A stretch of DNA of 41,677 nt, taken from positions 42,214-83,890 of the forward strand of contig PLSV01000382.1 of the NCBI GenBank assembly GCA_003165235.1. Reading direction: 5' to 3'. Of the stretch, positions 32,676 through 41,274 are shown in pieces. The translations under genes and the position numbers were made by a program. Numbering within the stretch: position 1 is the first letter of the stretch; the number at the start of each line of letters is the position of its first letter. The DNA is from Syntrophobacteraceae bacterium (GTDB lineage Bacteria; Desulfobacterota; Syntrophobacteria; Syntrophobacterales; Syntrophobacteraceae). The notes beneath the pieces were generated by a model. The model did not search any database and was not told where the DNA came from. It saw only the letters and a program-made list of their open reading frames with translations.

Positions 32676-33620
32676 TTACATCATCTTGGCTATATAGTTT
32701 CTCACCAGCTTGACCGCTTCAGGGTGGCGCATAACCACCACGTCAGCCCCGGCAATCAAAAAGTCAACGGCTGTGACCGCTTCCATCAAAATACCGCGCT
32801 TGGCGGGGTCTCCGAGTTCCGGAGCATCTTCGGCGCTCAGGTTCGACTCCTTGCACTTCCACGTCTCGTTGGCTACATTGACGATGATTGGCTGCTGGAG
32901 TTTTTCGTCTTCCTGGGTGAGTGCAGCCTGTTCGATGCGCTCTATTACCGAATGGGTGTATTCCAGCCCATACCCGATCCCGCCCGTAGTCGGGTCGATC
33001 ACCAGGTCATCCGTGCTTACCCCGAGGTTTCCGAGCAAAATGTTTAGCTGCTTGGCCAGGTTTACGTCAATGGGGGTGGAAGCCACCGTCACCTGTTTGT
33101 AGCCCAGGCATGCAGCGCCGATCTGCTTGTAGTCGCCTTCTTCAACCGGACATAATGCGACTCTCCGGCCCGAACAACTTTCGGCGACTTGCCTCATAAC
33201 CTCGACGTCCTTGTCGTGATTGGCGACACCCCAGACGATTACCGGCACATCCACGGCGTCCACCACCTTTTTAACCGTTGCGGCTACCTCGCCCGAAGCA
33301 CGGTTGTCACCGTTCGGATCGGCGCTTTTCGTCTGCACCACGATTATCTCGGCGCCGTAGTCCTCTACGCACTTGCGCGCCCAGGCCGCCGGATCGTTAA
33401 GCACGCCGATGAAGGGCGCCTTGGCCGCCTCGGCCCAGTCCTCGCTAGGATCTTTGTCCCAGACTTCCATTGCGATCCTGGGAGCATTCGGGACGGCGCC
33501 CTCGAATGAATGGAAGGAATAAACCCCTTTCCCGCCAACCGTAACCGCCTTGTCTCCGTTTCCCAGGGTTACCTCCCTGATCTTTCCCGAATACACCTGC
33601 TTTGATGGTTGAAATGTCAA
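32676..33620 (-). CDS. acsD: Corrinoid iron-sulfur protein, small subunit
   Basis: A 314-residue TIM-barrel protein matching AcsD/CdhD, partner of AcsC in the methyl carrier. Landmarks are 'YSGKIREVTLGNG' at the N-terminus, 'APRIAMEVWDKDP' near 45, 'VPVIVWGVANHDKD' near 130, 'DPTTGGIGYGLEYTHS' near 215 and 'VMRHPEAVKLV' at the end. The initiation codon is TTG at 33620, supported by AAGGAGG 6 nt upstream and by the match of the N-terminus to the family. First gene of the acsD-acsA-acsB-acsC-acsE operon; the promoter should lie in the upstream repeat-rich gap but has no clear consensus. Confidence 0.95.
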   Translation of the reverse strand: MTFQPSKQVYSGKIREVTLGNGDKAVTVGGKGVYSFHSFEGAVPNAPRIAMEVWDKDPSEDWAEAAKAPFIGVLNDPAAWARKCVEDYGAEIIVVQTKSADPNGDNRASGEVAATVKKVVDAVDVPVIVWGVANHDKDVEVMRQVAESCSGRRVALCPVEEGDYKQIGAACLGYKQVTVASTPIDVNLAKQLNILLGNLGVSTDDLVIDPTTGGIGYGLEYTHSVIERIEQAALTQEDEKLQQPIIVNVANETWKCKESNLSAEDAPELGDPAKRGILMEAVTAVDFLIAGADVVVMRHPEAVKLVRNYIAKMM

Positions 33621-34783
33621 GGTCAGCCTCCTTCTTGAGAGTCGATTGAACGTTAATCCGCGAGCTGATCAAGGCTTCTGAGCGCTGCGCTTAACCCGAA
33701 TCAGCAGAACACATATCCGAAAAGGTATTTCCTGTTTTGAGCCAGAACCCGGAACCTCGGGATTCTTTCCCGCCAGACCGAAAGCACTTTACTTCGGGGG
33801 CGCCTGAAAAGCTCTCATGGTTAATGCCCGGTTCCACGAGGATGCAGTTGACGCATTCAACACGAGGAAATGCCCAAGTGAATGAAACCGAGCTGCCGCG
33901 CGTACGAGACTGTGAAAATAAACGCAAATAAAGAGGGGAAATGTCCTTTTCATTCCCTTCTTGGGCAATAGATCAAATGTTTCATAAATGGATTGAGCTA
34001 AAATGTCAATCATTTTCATCCGGCAGGGCAAGCCGAATTCGATGCCGTCGCCACAGGGACCAAAAACGCAACCCCGAAGGTCTCACCGTCTGAGAAAACC
34101 CGACCTTGCGAAAAAAAGCGCGTTTTCTTTTCCCCCAATCCCAATCCCGGAATATTTCATGCCAGGAGCACCCGGCTTGAACCCAACTCCGCATCAGGCG
34201 GACTCCGTCCATCGAGGGGTTCGCAAAATCATATCCCTCCGGCAAAGCCGGAGGCCTGGAAAACCGTGGACCGCTCAAAGCGGCTGGAGCGTTGGCGCGC
34301 TTCATATCTTCCACGCGGACAGGAGCCCGTATTACGTCACCCCGGCAGGTTTTAAGCCGGGGTCCAGTGCTTTGATTTCTATGGAATCCGGCTCAAAAGC
34401 GCCGCCGGAATGACGACATCCGATCCTGGGCTTTTCGTGGAGCTTTAATACGGAGTCGCGTTCAAGACCGGGCGGGGATAAACCCCGCTCCTACAGCATT
34501 GCCGCACGGCTCATTTGTAGCGGAGGGCTTTATGCCCTCCCGGAGCGCCCGGCTTGAACGCGAGTCCGTATAAGCGGTCCACCATGGAAAACTTTCGTGC
34601 ATTCCCGAAAATGTCAAACTCTGCGAGTCCGTCGGCAGAGCCGGAGGGTTACCCTGATTAAACCAGGATCCGACGTAATTTGCTTGTCTTCCTCTCATCT
34701 TTTCTATATGCACTCATCCTGTCATAAGTTTTTGCAAACTTCAGAAAAAAACAGCCTATGGCCTTGCTTGATGGAATGTAGAA
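33621..34783. other. 1.16-kb intergenic region upstream of the acs operon with repeat copy B
   Basis: No credible gene; frames here lack conserved sequence or ribosome binding sites. The right part (34241-34669) is copy B of the dispersed repeat. The acs promoter must lie in the left part near 33640-33760. Confidence 0.6.
34241..34669 (+). repeat. Dispersed intergenic repeat, copy B
   Basis: Same-orientation copy of 6561-7081, about 27.7 kb away; nearly every aligned block differs at only a few bases. It contains two palindromes, GCGGGG-ATAAA-CCCCGC (34472-34488) and GGAGGGC-TTTAT-GCCCTCC (34522-34540), whose stems change but whose loops keep TTTAT/ATAAA. About 70 nt at 34457-34525 are absent from copy A but present, inverted, in copy C. 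Confidence 0.8.
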
Positions 34784-35398
34784 ATGGCCTTTTTTGGCGC
34801 GGGCTCAAATTCGAAAGTGCGGATCATTCACACGCGGCTGTTAGCCTTGTTGATCTTTTTGCTGCTGATGACGAGCGGCAACAGAATCGAGAGCGCTCTT
34901 CGGCACAGCATCATTGATTTCGCGGGCCTTGCCTGCGTCATAGTCTGCGCTTTCGGCAGGGTCTGGAGCTCTATCTACATCTCCGGTCACAAGACAAGCA
35001 CCCTGGTGGAATTCGGACCTTACTCGGTGACGCGAAATCCGCTCTACCTGTTCAGCCTGATCGGCGTCGCCGGGATCGGGCTCGCTTCCGGAAGCTTTCT
35101 GATCATCGCTTTGCTCACGCTTTCATTCGGGCTTTATTACCCTTCCATCATCCGTGAGGAGGAAGCGCGTATGAACGCGCTGCACGGCCAGGCATTTCAA
35201 TCCTACATGCAACGGGTGCCCAGATTTTTGCCTAATTTGTTCCTCTACTCGGAACCCGACGCTTGCACGGTCAAAGCGAAGCAACTGAGAAGATCGCTCC
35301 AGGACGCAAGTTATTTCATATGGATTTATGGAGTAGTGCAACTTATACAAAAGCTGCATGAAGCCCGCATACTTCCGGTTTTGTTCAATATCCCGTGA
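34784..35398 (+). CDS. Isoprenylcysteine carboxyl methyltransferase-family membrane protein
   Basis: A 204-residue integral membrane protein with about four hydrophobic segments. It carries the ICMT/PEMT-family signature: 'FGPYSVTRNPLYLFS' near 75-90, then 'REEEARMNALHGQAFQSYMQRVPRFLP', a paired Glu plus a helix-loop with Tyr and Arg that binds SAM in this fold. Bacterial members have no prenylated-protein substrate and probably methylate a lipid or small molecule; the substrate here is unknown. A C-terminal extension of about 45 residues after the core is longer than usual. It stands alone on the plus strand and converges on the PEP-synthase-like gene. The ribosome binding site is weak. Confidence 0.82.
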   Translation: MAFFGAGSNSKVRIIHTRLLALLIFLLLMTSGNRIESALRHSIIDFAGLACVIVCAFGRVWSSIYISGHKTSTLVEFGPYSVTRNPLYLFSLIGVAGIGLASGSFLIIALLTLSFGLYYPSIIREEEARMNALHGQAFQSYMQRVPRFLPNLFLYSEPDACTVKAKQLRRSLQDASYFIWIYGVVQLIQKLHEARILPVLFNIP

Positions 35399-35500
35399 AC
35401 CATGCTCGCCCGGAAAATGACAAATAATTGTTTGCAGCAATGGCCTGGCGCCGTTGGCGGCTAAACCCGGATCGGGTCCCCGGGCGCGGTCCCCCGGCGA

Positions 35501-38080
35501 TCAGGTGCGCTCGAAAGTGTAATTTCCTTTCATAAACTCATCTATATACCAGCCTGTCAGGCCATCGTCGGACAAGACCATATCGAGCAGGCGGACCGCG
35601 CCCATCAGCCTTCCAAGCATCACGAGCTTTTCCTGCATTACGGCGCATTCATATTTCTTGATTTCTCCGCGCACCAGGTCCCCCTTGAGAGCACTCTGGA
35701 AGCCGAGCCGTTTCAAAATCCCTGAGATAAGGCCGGCCCTCCTCGAGCGCCGCCCGATATCGGCCGCCCCGCCCTTGAATGAAAAACGGACGTAGTTGTC
35801 GTTGACTTGAGGTCCACAGTAGGCGTCGACAACAGCAAAATGGTAGCCGAGACGTGAATTGAAATTCACGTACTCCCCCGACAGGACTGCATAGCTCGGG
35901 CCTCCGAAACTGTCGTCCATTGACGGATCTCTCAATATTGACTCGGTGAGGACAGACGCAAATCCCTTCCAATCCATTCCTATGGGACCCACCCAACGCA
36001 CGGCCCGGTCTGTCATCCCTTCGAGCAAAGACTTGAAAGGTATCGATGCTACTTCCTCCAGGCCGGCCTCAGCTCTGCCAACAGCAATGTTCAGCCCACC
36101 ACCCAGATCGACCGCCAGGATCTTCATAGGCAGGTGGACCTTGACCCGGATCGCTGAATGCTTCGAAAGCTCGACACCCTCACCGATATGGAACATCTCG
36201 CGCATGGCGAATTCATGGGCAAAACGGATCACATCGTGCAAGGTGGAACAGCCCTCGGGCGTGAAGTTTTCGCTTCCAGGGTCGGCCAGATTGAGGACCG
36301 CTATTCTTTTCAGCACCGAATGAGCGGCCCGGTAGGCTGGGCTGCCCTTCATCGGATTGCCTCTCCTTTTGCGCTCCAGGATGCTCTCCACCCTTCCCTT
36401 GTAGATCACCCGGTTTGTCGCGTCCACGGTGATTTCCTCACCGTGGGGAATTTTGGAAGTGGCGTCGCCCGTCTCCACAAGGGCAGGCACGCCGAACTCT
36501 CTTGCAACCGAGGCCATATGCCCCGTAACGCTCCCAACATTGGTTACGATGGCCTGTATGCGGCCAAGGATCGGGACATAGCGAGGGGATGTCTGCGCGG
36601 CTATAAGAATTGCGTCCTCCGGAATATCCGCCAGATTGTGGCCGGAATCGAGGACATAAGCCAACCCGCTCGCTTTGCCCCTGGACGCCGTTATCCCGCC
36701 GTGGAGCAACACTGGATGACCGGGCTGCTCCAGGTCGATCCGGCCGGCTTCCGCTTTGTTCTCCAGAACGCAAAAAAGATCGACGTTGAGCTGCCTGGAC
36801 TGCAGGATGACGATTCTTCCACTCCTGTCCATAGCCCACTCGATGTCCTGGGGCAAACCGAAATACTCTTCCAGAGTTATCCCGTAATCAACCAGTTCGC
36901 ATATCTGGCCTTCTTCCAGGCAGGGCCTGCGTTGAAGACCCACGGGAACCTTGTCGTCTCTGAGTTCGCCGTCCTTACCGAGAACCAGCATGGTCTCCTT
37001 TGCGGCAATCCTGGACAAAAGAACATGCCTGCTCGACTTATCCACTTCATAGAAGTCGGTTGAAACGGCGCCGTCAACCGCGTTCAAGCCTAATCCCCAG
37101 ACCGCGTTCACCAACACCAGGTTGCGCCCTGAGTCGTTCGGGTCCCTGGTGTACATTACACCGCTCGCCATGGCTTCAACCATCGCCACACACAGCACGC
37201 TCATGATTACGTACTCGTCCGGGAAACCCCTGCTTCTCCGGTAATAGACGGCCCTGGGATTGTAAGTGCTGGCGACAACGGTCTTGTATGCGCGCAGCAG
37301 TCCCTGACGATTGACGCCCAGCACCGAAGAATGCTGCCCTGCAAAGCTCGCCTCCGAATCTTCGCCGGTCGCGCTGCTGCGGACCGCAATTCTAAAGTCC
37401 AGCCCTGAGCCTGCGCTGAGCGAGTCCATTTCCTTCAGCAGCGCTTCCTCAAGTTCCGCCGGAAGCGGCGCGTTCAAAATGTGGCGCTGGATCTCTTTGC
37501 TGCATTCCACAAGGCGCGGCGTATCCTCGATGTTAATGTCCCTGAGGATTTCTTCCGCCCGCCTGAAAAGCCCGTTTGATTCCATAAAATAGTGGCACGC
37601 ATAGGCGGTCACGGCAAATCCATCCGGCGCCGGCAGATGGACGCGATTGAATATTTCGCCCAGGTTGGCCGATTTGCCGCCCACCTCTGAGAGCAGCTCC
37701 TGGCTGATCTGCCGGAGCGCAATGGTCAGAGTTGTCCCCTCTATGCTCCGCTTGCGCAAAAGCTCTTCAAAAATACCTGCCCCTATCTGTTCGACGACTG
37801 CGCGCAGGGTTGGGAATTTACCCCCCGACAGGGCCCCCAGTTCCTCAGCTATATCATAAACCTGCGCCATCAGCCGCTCGACCCTTCCGATAATAGATTC
37901 GAGGGTGAATGGTTTGGCGCCGTAGCAGACCTGCTCCAGGTCGGCTATAAGCTCCAGGGCATTATTGTTGCCCGCCAGCAGGCTTTGGAAATGCCGGTAT
38001 TTTTCATGGAAGAGCGCATTTTCAGCGGATTCCGGCTTGAACTCCCTGCTTTTTCGGAAAAGCTCCATCCACTTGAGCAT
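35501..38080 (-). CDS. PEP-synthase-like phosphotransferase without the PEP-binding barrel
   Basis: An 859-residue protein. Residues 1-130 are helical; an ATP-grasp PPDK N-terminal domain spans about 130-450 ('GGKSANLGEI', 'AVRSSATGEDSEASFAGQ', 'SGVMYTRDP'), and a phosphohistidine swivelling domain spans about 460-565 with candidate His521 in 'VGSVTGHMASVAREFGVPA'. The last 290 residues are not the TIM barrel of PEP synthase or PPDK; they hold 'ILAVDLGGGLNIAVG' and 'YVNFNSRLGYHFAVVDAYC' and belong to no domain I can name. It should accept phosphate from ATP onto His and pass it to an unknown acceptor. The start at 38080 lies 4 nt after the macro-domain gene stop; an in-frame start at 38131 would overlap that gene. 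Confidence 0.85.
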   Translation of the reverse strand: MLKWMELFRKSREFKPESAENALFHEKYRHFQSLLAGNNNALELIADLEQVCYGAKPFTLESIIGRVERLMAQVYDIAEELGALSGGKFPTLRAVVEQIGAGIFEELLRKRSIEGTTLTIALRQISQELLSEVGGKSANLGEIFNRVHLPAPDGFAVTAYACHYFMESNGLFRRAEEILRDINIEDTPRLVECSKEIQRHILNAPLPAELEEALLKEMDSLSAGSGLDFRIAVRSSATGEDSEASFAGQHSSVLGVNRQGLLRAYKTVVASTYNPRAVYYRRSRGFPDEYVIMSVLCVAMVEAMASGVMYTRDPNDSGRNLVLVNAVWGLGLNAVDGAVSTDFYEVDKSSRHVLLSRIAAKETMLVLGKDGELRDDKVPVGLQRRPCLEEGQICELVDYGITLEEYFGLPQDIEWAMDRSGRIVILQSRQLNVDLFCVLENKAEAGRIDLEQPGHPVLLHGGITASRGKASGLAYVLDSGHNLADIPEDAILIAAQTSPRYVPILGRIQAIVTNVGSVTGHMASVAREFGVPALVETGDATSKIPHGEEITVDATNRVIYKGRVESILERKRRGNPMKGSPAYRAAHSVLKRIAVLNLADPGSENFTPEGCSTLHDVIRFAHEFAMREMFHIGEGVELSKHSAIRVKVHLPMKILAVDLGGGLNIAVGRAEAGLEEVASIPFKSLLEGMTDRAVRWVGPIGMDWKGFASVLTESILRDPSMDDSFGGPSYAVLSGEYVNFNSRLGYHFAVVDAYCGPQVNDNYVRFSFKGGAADIGRRSRRAGLISGILKRLGFQSALKGDLVRGEIKKYECAVMQEKLVMLGRLMGAVRLLDMVLSDDGLTGWYIDEFMKGNYTFERT

Positions 38081-38084
38081 CTTG

Positions 38085-38621
38085 TCACTCGCCGATCGTT
38101 GTTTCACCCAGAGTTTTCTCGAACAACTCAAGGTCGTCTCCGGACCATAGGCACAGGGTTACCCTTTCCAAATTCGTTTCCTGGCTTTCCAAAAATTCCG
38201 AGACTGTTTTCAGCATGATTTGGGCGCACCTGTCCTTGGGGAAGCCGAAAATACCTGTGCTGATGGCTGGAAATGCAATGGATTTCATTCCCCTTTCAGT
38301 TGCGCGCTTAAGGCTGTTGAGAGTTGCGTTCCGCAGCTTTTCGTCCTCGTCCCCCTCGCCGTAGAAAGGTCCGACTGCGTGAATCACATAGGCGGCCTTA
38401 AGATTCCCGCCTCCGGTAACGGCGGCCTCGCCCACCCCGATCGGGCCTATCCGGTTGCACTCCTCCTGAATGCTCGGCCCCCCTTTGGTCCGGATGGCGC
38501 CTGCGACGCCGCCCCCCAACTGAAGGTGCGAGTTGGCGGCATTGACGATTGCATCTACCGCCAGTTCCGTAAGATCGCCCTGGACAAGTGTTAGTTTTCT
38601 GCCGCGGATCGTTTTTTCCAT
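38085..38621 (-). CDS. Macro-domain protein (ADP-ribose / O-acetyl-ADP-ribose hydrolase type)
   Basis: A 178-residue stand-alone macro domain of the YmdB/MacroD type. Seen: 'LVQGDLTELAVDAIVNAANS' at the N-terminus (the Asp contacts adenine), 'GGGVAGAIRTKGG' as the catalytic loop, 'GEAAVTGGGNL', 'VIHAVGPFY' and 'SIAFPAISTGIFGFP' as the phosphate-binding loop. Such enzymes deacetylate O-acetyl-ADP-ribose or remove ADP-ribose from proteins. The start at 38621 has AGGAG 7 nt upstream. The 4-nt gap to the PEP-synthase-like gene indicates one operon, which suggests ADP-ribose or a related nucleotide is connected with the phosphotransferase; that link is inference. Confidence 0.92.
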   Translation of the reverse strand: MEKTIRGRKLTLVQGDLTELAVDAIVNAANSHLQLGGGVAGAIRTKGGPSIQEECNRIGPIGVGEAAVTGGGNLKAAYVIHAVGPFYGEGDEDEKLRNATLNSLKRATERGMKSIAFPAISTGIFGFPKDRCAQIMLKTVSEFLESQETNLERVTLCLWSGDDLELFEKTLGETTIGE

Positions 38622-38804
38622 CTGTCTGCTCCTCTGGTTCACATGGACTGCACAGAGACGATTTCAATCCCCTTTGCCCGATAACATATAATAATGTATG
38701 CGCGTAAATAATGACAGGGAGCAAAAGCGGAGGCGCTTTGGATTTAGCCGGATTCCGGCAAAATCCGAGCGTTGTCCGGAGGAAATCGAAAGCGGATGTC
38801 TTAG

Positions 38805-39171
38805 ATGAGCATCAAGCTTTTTTGGCCCTGTGTGGAAACCCAGGGAAGGATAAGAGCCGCACCGCGTGGTTGGCGCAAAAGATCCTGTATGCGGCATGGG
38901 AGCGGGGCGCCCATACCGTGTATCTCGACGTAGCCCTCCTCAAGATCGACCCCTGCCCGGCCTGAGATCGCCGCCATCACCTGGGGCGGTGTGTAAAGAT
39001 GGAAAGCACGGCGCGGTGATGACCACGGCGGGCGGTTCCGGTCAGGACGAGACCGCCGCATACCTGGAGCAGCTCCTCATGAGGCTGGGCGCCCAGTGCG
39101 TGGGCAAGGCGGCCTGCGCTCTCTTAGCGCCGGGCGCAGGCAGGCTGGTCACCGCTTTCCTCGCCGGATGA
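38805..39171 (+). pseudogene. Decayed NADPH-dependent FMN reductase/flavodoxin-like gene
   Basis: Two fragments of one protein lie in different frames. After an ATG at 38805 and a T6 run, one frame gives 'LCGNPGKDKSRTAWLAQKIL', 'ERGAHTVYL' and 'KIDPCPA', the N-terminus of the flavodoxin-like iron-sulfur flavoprotein family (flavin phosphate loop, then the start of the cysteine motif). That frame stops at 38965. Another frame, ending at 39171, continues with 'GKHGAVMTTAGGSGQDETA' and 'LMRLGAQCVGKAACALL', the family C-terminus. The central segment of about 60-70 residues is missing. Intact members are about 180-200 residues. I read it as a gene inactivated by a frameshift plus an internal deletion. 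Confidence 0.65.
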
Positions 39172-39276
39172 CCGGCCTTCAGAAACGATGAATCATTCTT
39201 CAGATCGAAGCGCCGGGAACCTTTTGTAACCACGCCCCCTCCAGGATGCCCTGCAGCCCCTTTCCACGATCCATTA

Positions 39277-39732
39277 TCAGACCGGTGATTCATAGTATTG
39301 GAGACATTTGAAAAACCTGTCCAATAAGCTCTCCTTGGAACCGTAAAACCCGCTGCAGAGGATGATGCCGTCGACCCGCTCGAAGAAAACAGTCTTGTGA
39401 AGTTCGTCGGTCGATGCCGGGCTATGCCATTTGTAGTCCGTAAAACCATAGCTTATGGTCTTTGCAGTATTTACAATCTTTCGAACGAAAACATTTCCCT
39501 CGGAATCTGTGAAATCCATCAGATTCTTGCCCGTCAACGCCGGATCCATCGGATGCGCCACCACTGTCCCGTTTAGGTCCAGGGCAAATATGTAGCGCTC
39601 ATCTGATACGAATTTGCCCCTGGAATCGGCGATCTCCCTCAGGAGGGTCTCTTTTCCGGCATTTTCGTAAAGATTGATCGCGTCCTGCACCCATCTCCTT
39701 ACCTCGATGCGCTCATGCTCGTGCGTATTCAT
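39277..39732 (-). CDS. Stand-alone soluble Cache-domain protein
   Basis: A 151-residue single Cache-type sensor domain: 'RYIFALDLNGTVVAHPMDP', 'GKNLMDFTDSEGNVFVRKIVN', 'YGFTDYKWHSP', 'KTVFFERVDGIILCSGFYG'. Cache domains usually sit outside the membrane between two helices of chemoreceptors or kinases; here there is no signal peptide, helix or output domain. GAGGAG 7 nt upstream supports the start at 39732. It may sense a small organic acid in the cytoplasm, or pair with a separate protein. There is no operon partner. Confidence 0.8.
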   Translation of the reverse strand: MNTHEHERIEVRRWVQDAINLYENAGKETLLREIADSRGKFVSDERYIFALDLNGTVVAHPMDPALTGKNLMDFTDSEGNVFVRKIVNTAKTISYGFTDYKWHSPASTDELHKTVFFERVDGIILCSGFYGSKESLLDRFFKCLQYYESPV

Positions 39733-40294
39733 CTCCGTTCTCCTCATTTTGTGCTCTTCTGAGTTTCTTTGAATGCGCTATCTGCGTCTCATAACGCAGA
39801 GCCAACCCGTCGGACCGCTTCCATATAGAGCATTGGCCGTGCCATGGAACCTATCTAACTGAAAATACTGAAGAGTTGGGTTTTGGGCCTGACAGCGGCA
39901 GAATAAAACGATCGAAAAACTGTGGAGAAATCACCCCAGCGGGGCGATCTGACTCTTCTAATACGTTGTAAACAAAAAGAAATCGTGCACTGGGGCTATT
40001 TATGCCCAATTTGGGGTTAAAGCAGCCCAGAGGCTTCCTTTTTGGTATATAAGGTCTTGCGGTCGATGCCAAATGCATTAACTGTGCGCCCCCGGCGCCG
40101 GCCTTGAAAGGCCTGGCGTTTGGGTGTTTCATCAACAGTGATAGCACGATGAGTGTCTGTTCCAACTTTGTGAGTAAGTCGTCATGTTCTGCAACAGCAT
40201 CTGACAGTCGCTAATTCACCATTTTGCATCACTCTGATATAATGCCGAGTCATAGCATGTGATCATTGCGAACCACCGAGGAGGTCTTGATTAC
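39733..40294. other. 562-nt intergenic region, one unassigned frame
   Basis: A minus-strand frame of 104 codons (39851-40165) is open but lacks a recognised domain and a ribosome binding site; its plus-strand complement is partly open too. I do not call it a gene. The right end carries a promoter and ribosome binding site for the SDR gene. Confidence 0.35.
40215..40243 (+). promoter_or_regulatory. Sigma-70-type promoter for the SDR gene
   Basis: A perfect -10 TATAAT (40238-40243) with TTCACC (40215-40220) at 17-bp spacing as a moderate -35. It lies about 50 nt before the SDR start; GAGGAGGT at 40278-40285 is the ribosome binding site. Confidence 0.5.
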
Positions 40295-41269
40295 ATGAAC
40301 GATGTGTCACACAAGGTCCTTTTGACGGGCGCTAACGGATTTATTGGCGGCCGACTCTTAAGAGGGCTGGCCTCAAGGGGCGTCCGTGTCCGTTGCCTTG
40401 TTCGCTCGGCCAAGCGTTTTCAGAGCAAAGTCCCTTGCGGCATGGAACCCCATGTCATGGAAGGGGATCTCCTGCAACCTGAGACGTTGTGGCGGGCCAT
40501 GGATGGCATCGATACGGCCTACTACCTGGTGCACTCAATGGGTGGCCGGAGTGTATTCCAGTACAAAGCCTACCTCCAGGATGACCTCCAAGCCGCCCGC
40601 AACTTCACAAAAGCTGCTGAAGAATCGGGAGTCAGGCGCATCATTTACCTCGGCGGACTGGGGGAGATGGCGGATAACCTTTCCGAGCATTTACGGAGCC
40701 GACAAATGGTGGCTTAAGTCCTTCAGACGAACCGAATCCAGACGACTGTGCTGAGGGCCGCCAACATCATCGGAGCCGGAGGGGCTCCATTCGAGATGCT
40801 GCGTCACCTCGTGGAACGCCTCCCCATAATGATATGTCCCCGTTGGATCGATACCCGGTGTCAGCCCATCGCCGTCGAAAACATCATTGGATACCTGGAG
40901 GGCTGTCTATTTGAGGCCGGGACGGCAGGGGGGACCTTTGACATTGGCGGCCTTGAGATCCTCACGTATCGCCAACTGATGATGAAATATGCCCGGATTC
41001 GACGGCTGCGCCGTCTTATATTCACTGTGCCGGTCCTGACCCCCCACCTTTCATCGTACTGGATCAATTTGGTTTCTTCAGTTCCGGCAGGTGTGGTCAT
41101 GCCCCTGGTGGAAGGACTAAAGAATGAGGTCGTCTGTAAAAACAACACAATCCGAGAGTTGCTTCCGATTAGACTGATTTCCATGGAGGAAGCCATCCGC
41201 ACTGCTCTTTCAGAAACAGCCCAAGCCCCGGGGGGCCTCGTATCCAGCCAGTCGTGCCTCAGGAGTTGA
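40295..41269 (+). pseudogene. NAD(P)-binding atypical SDR protein interrupted by one in-frame stop codon
   Basis: The N-terminal part 'KVLLTGANGFIGGRLLRGL', 'VRCLVRSAKRF', 'TAYYLVHSMGG' and 'RRIIYLGGLGE' is an atypical SDR of the NAD(P)H-binding type, often fused or adjacent to a SRPBCC domain. Translation stops at TAA 40715-40717 after 'SEHLRSRQMVA', but the same frame resumes directly with 'VLQTNRIQTTVLRAANIIGAGG' and stays open to 41269 ('LPIMICPRWIDT', 'QPIAVENIIGYLEG', 'VPVLTPHLSSYWINLVS'). The stop replaces a position that is normally an ordinary residue; one base change (AAA to TAA) would suffice. An intact promoter and ribosome binding site precede it, suggesting recent inactivation, unless the stop is a sequencing error or read through. 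Confidence 0.75.
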
Positions 41270-41274
41270 GTCTT

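Noticed and set aside
34006..34413. Open frames of 102 and 136 codons on opposite strands
   Set aside because: They overlap each other and the repeat, with no family landmarks.
39851..40165. 104-codon minus-strand frame, considered as a transposase remnant
   Set aside because: No transposase motif, inverted repeats or ribosome binding site could be recognised.
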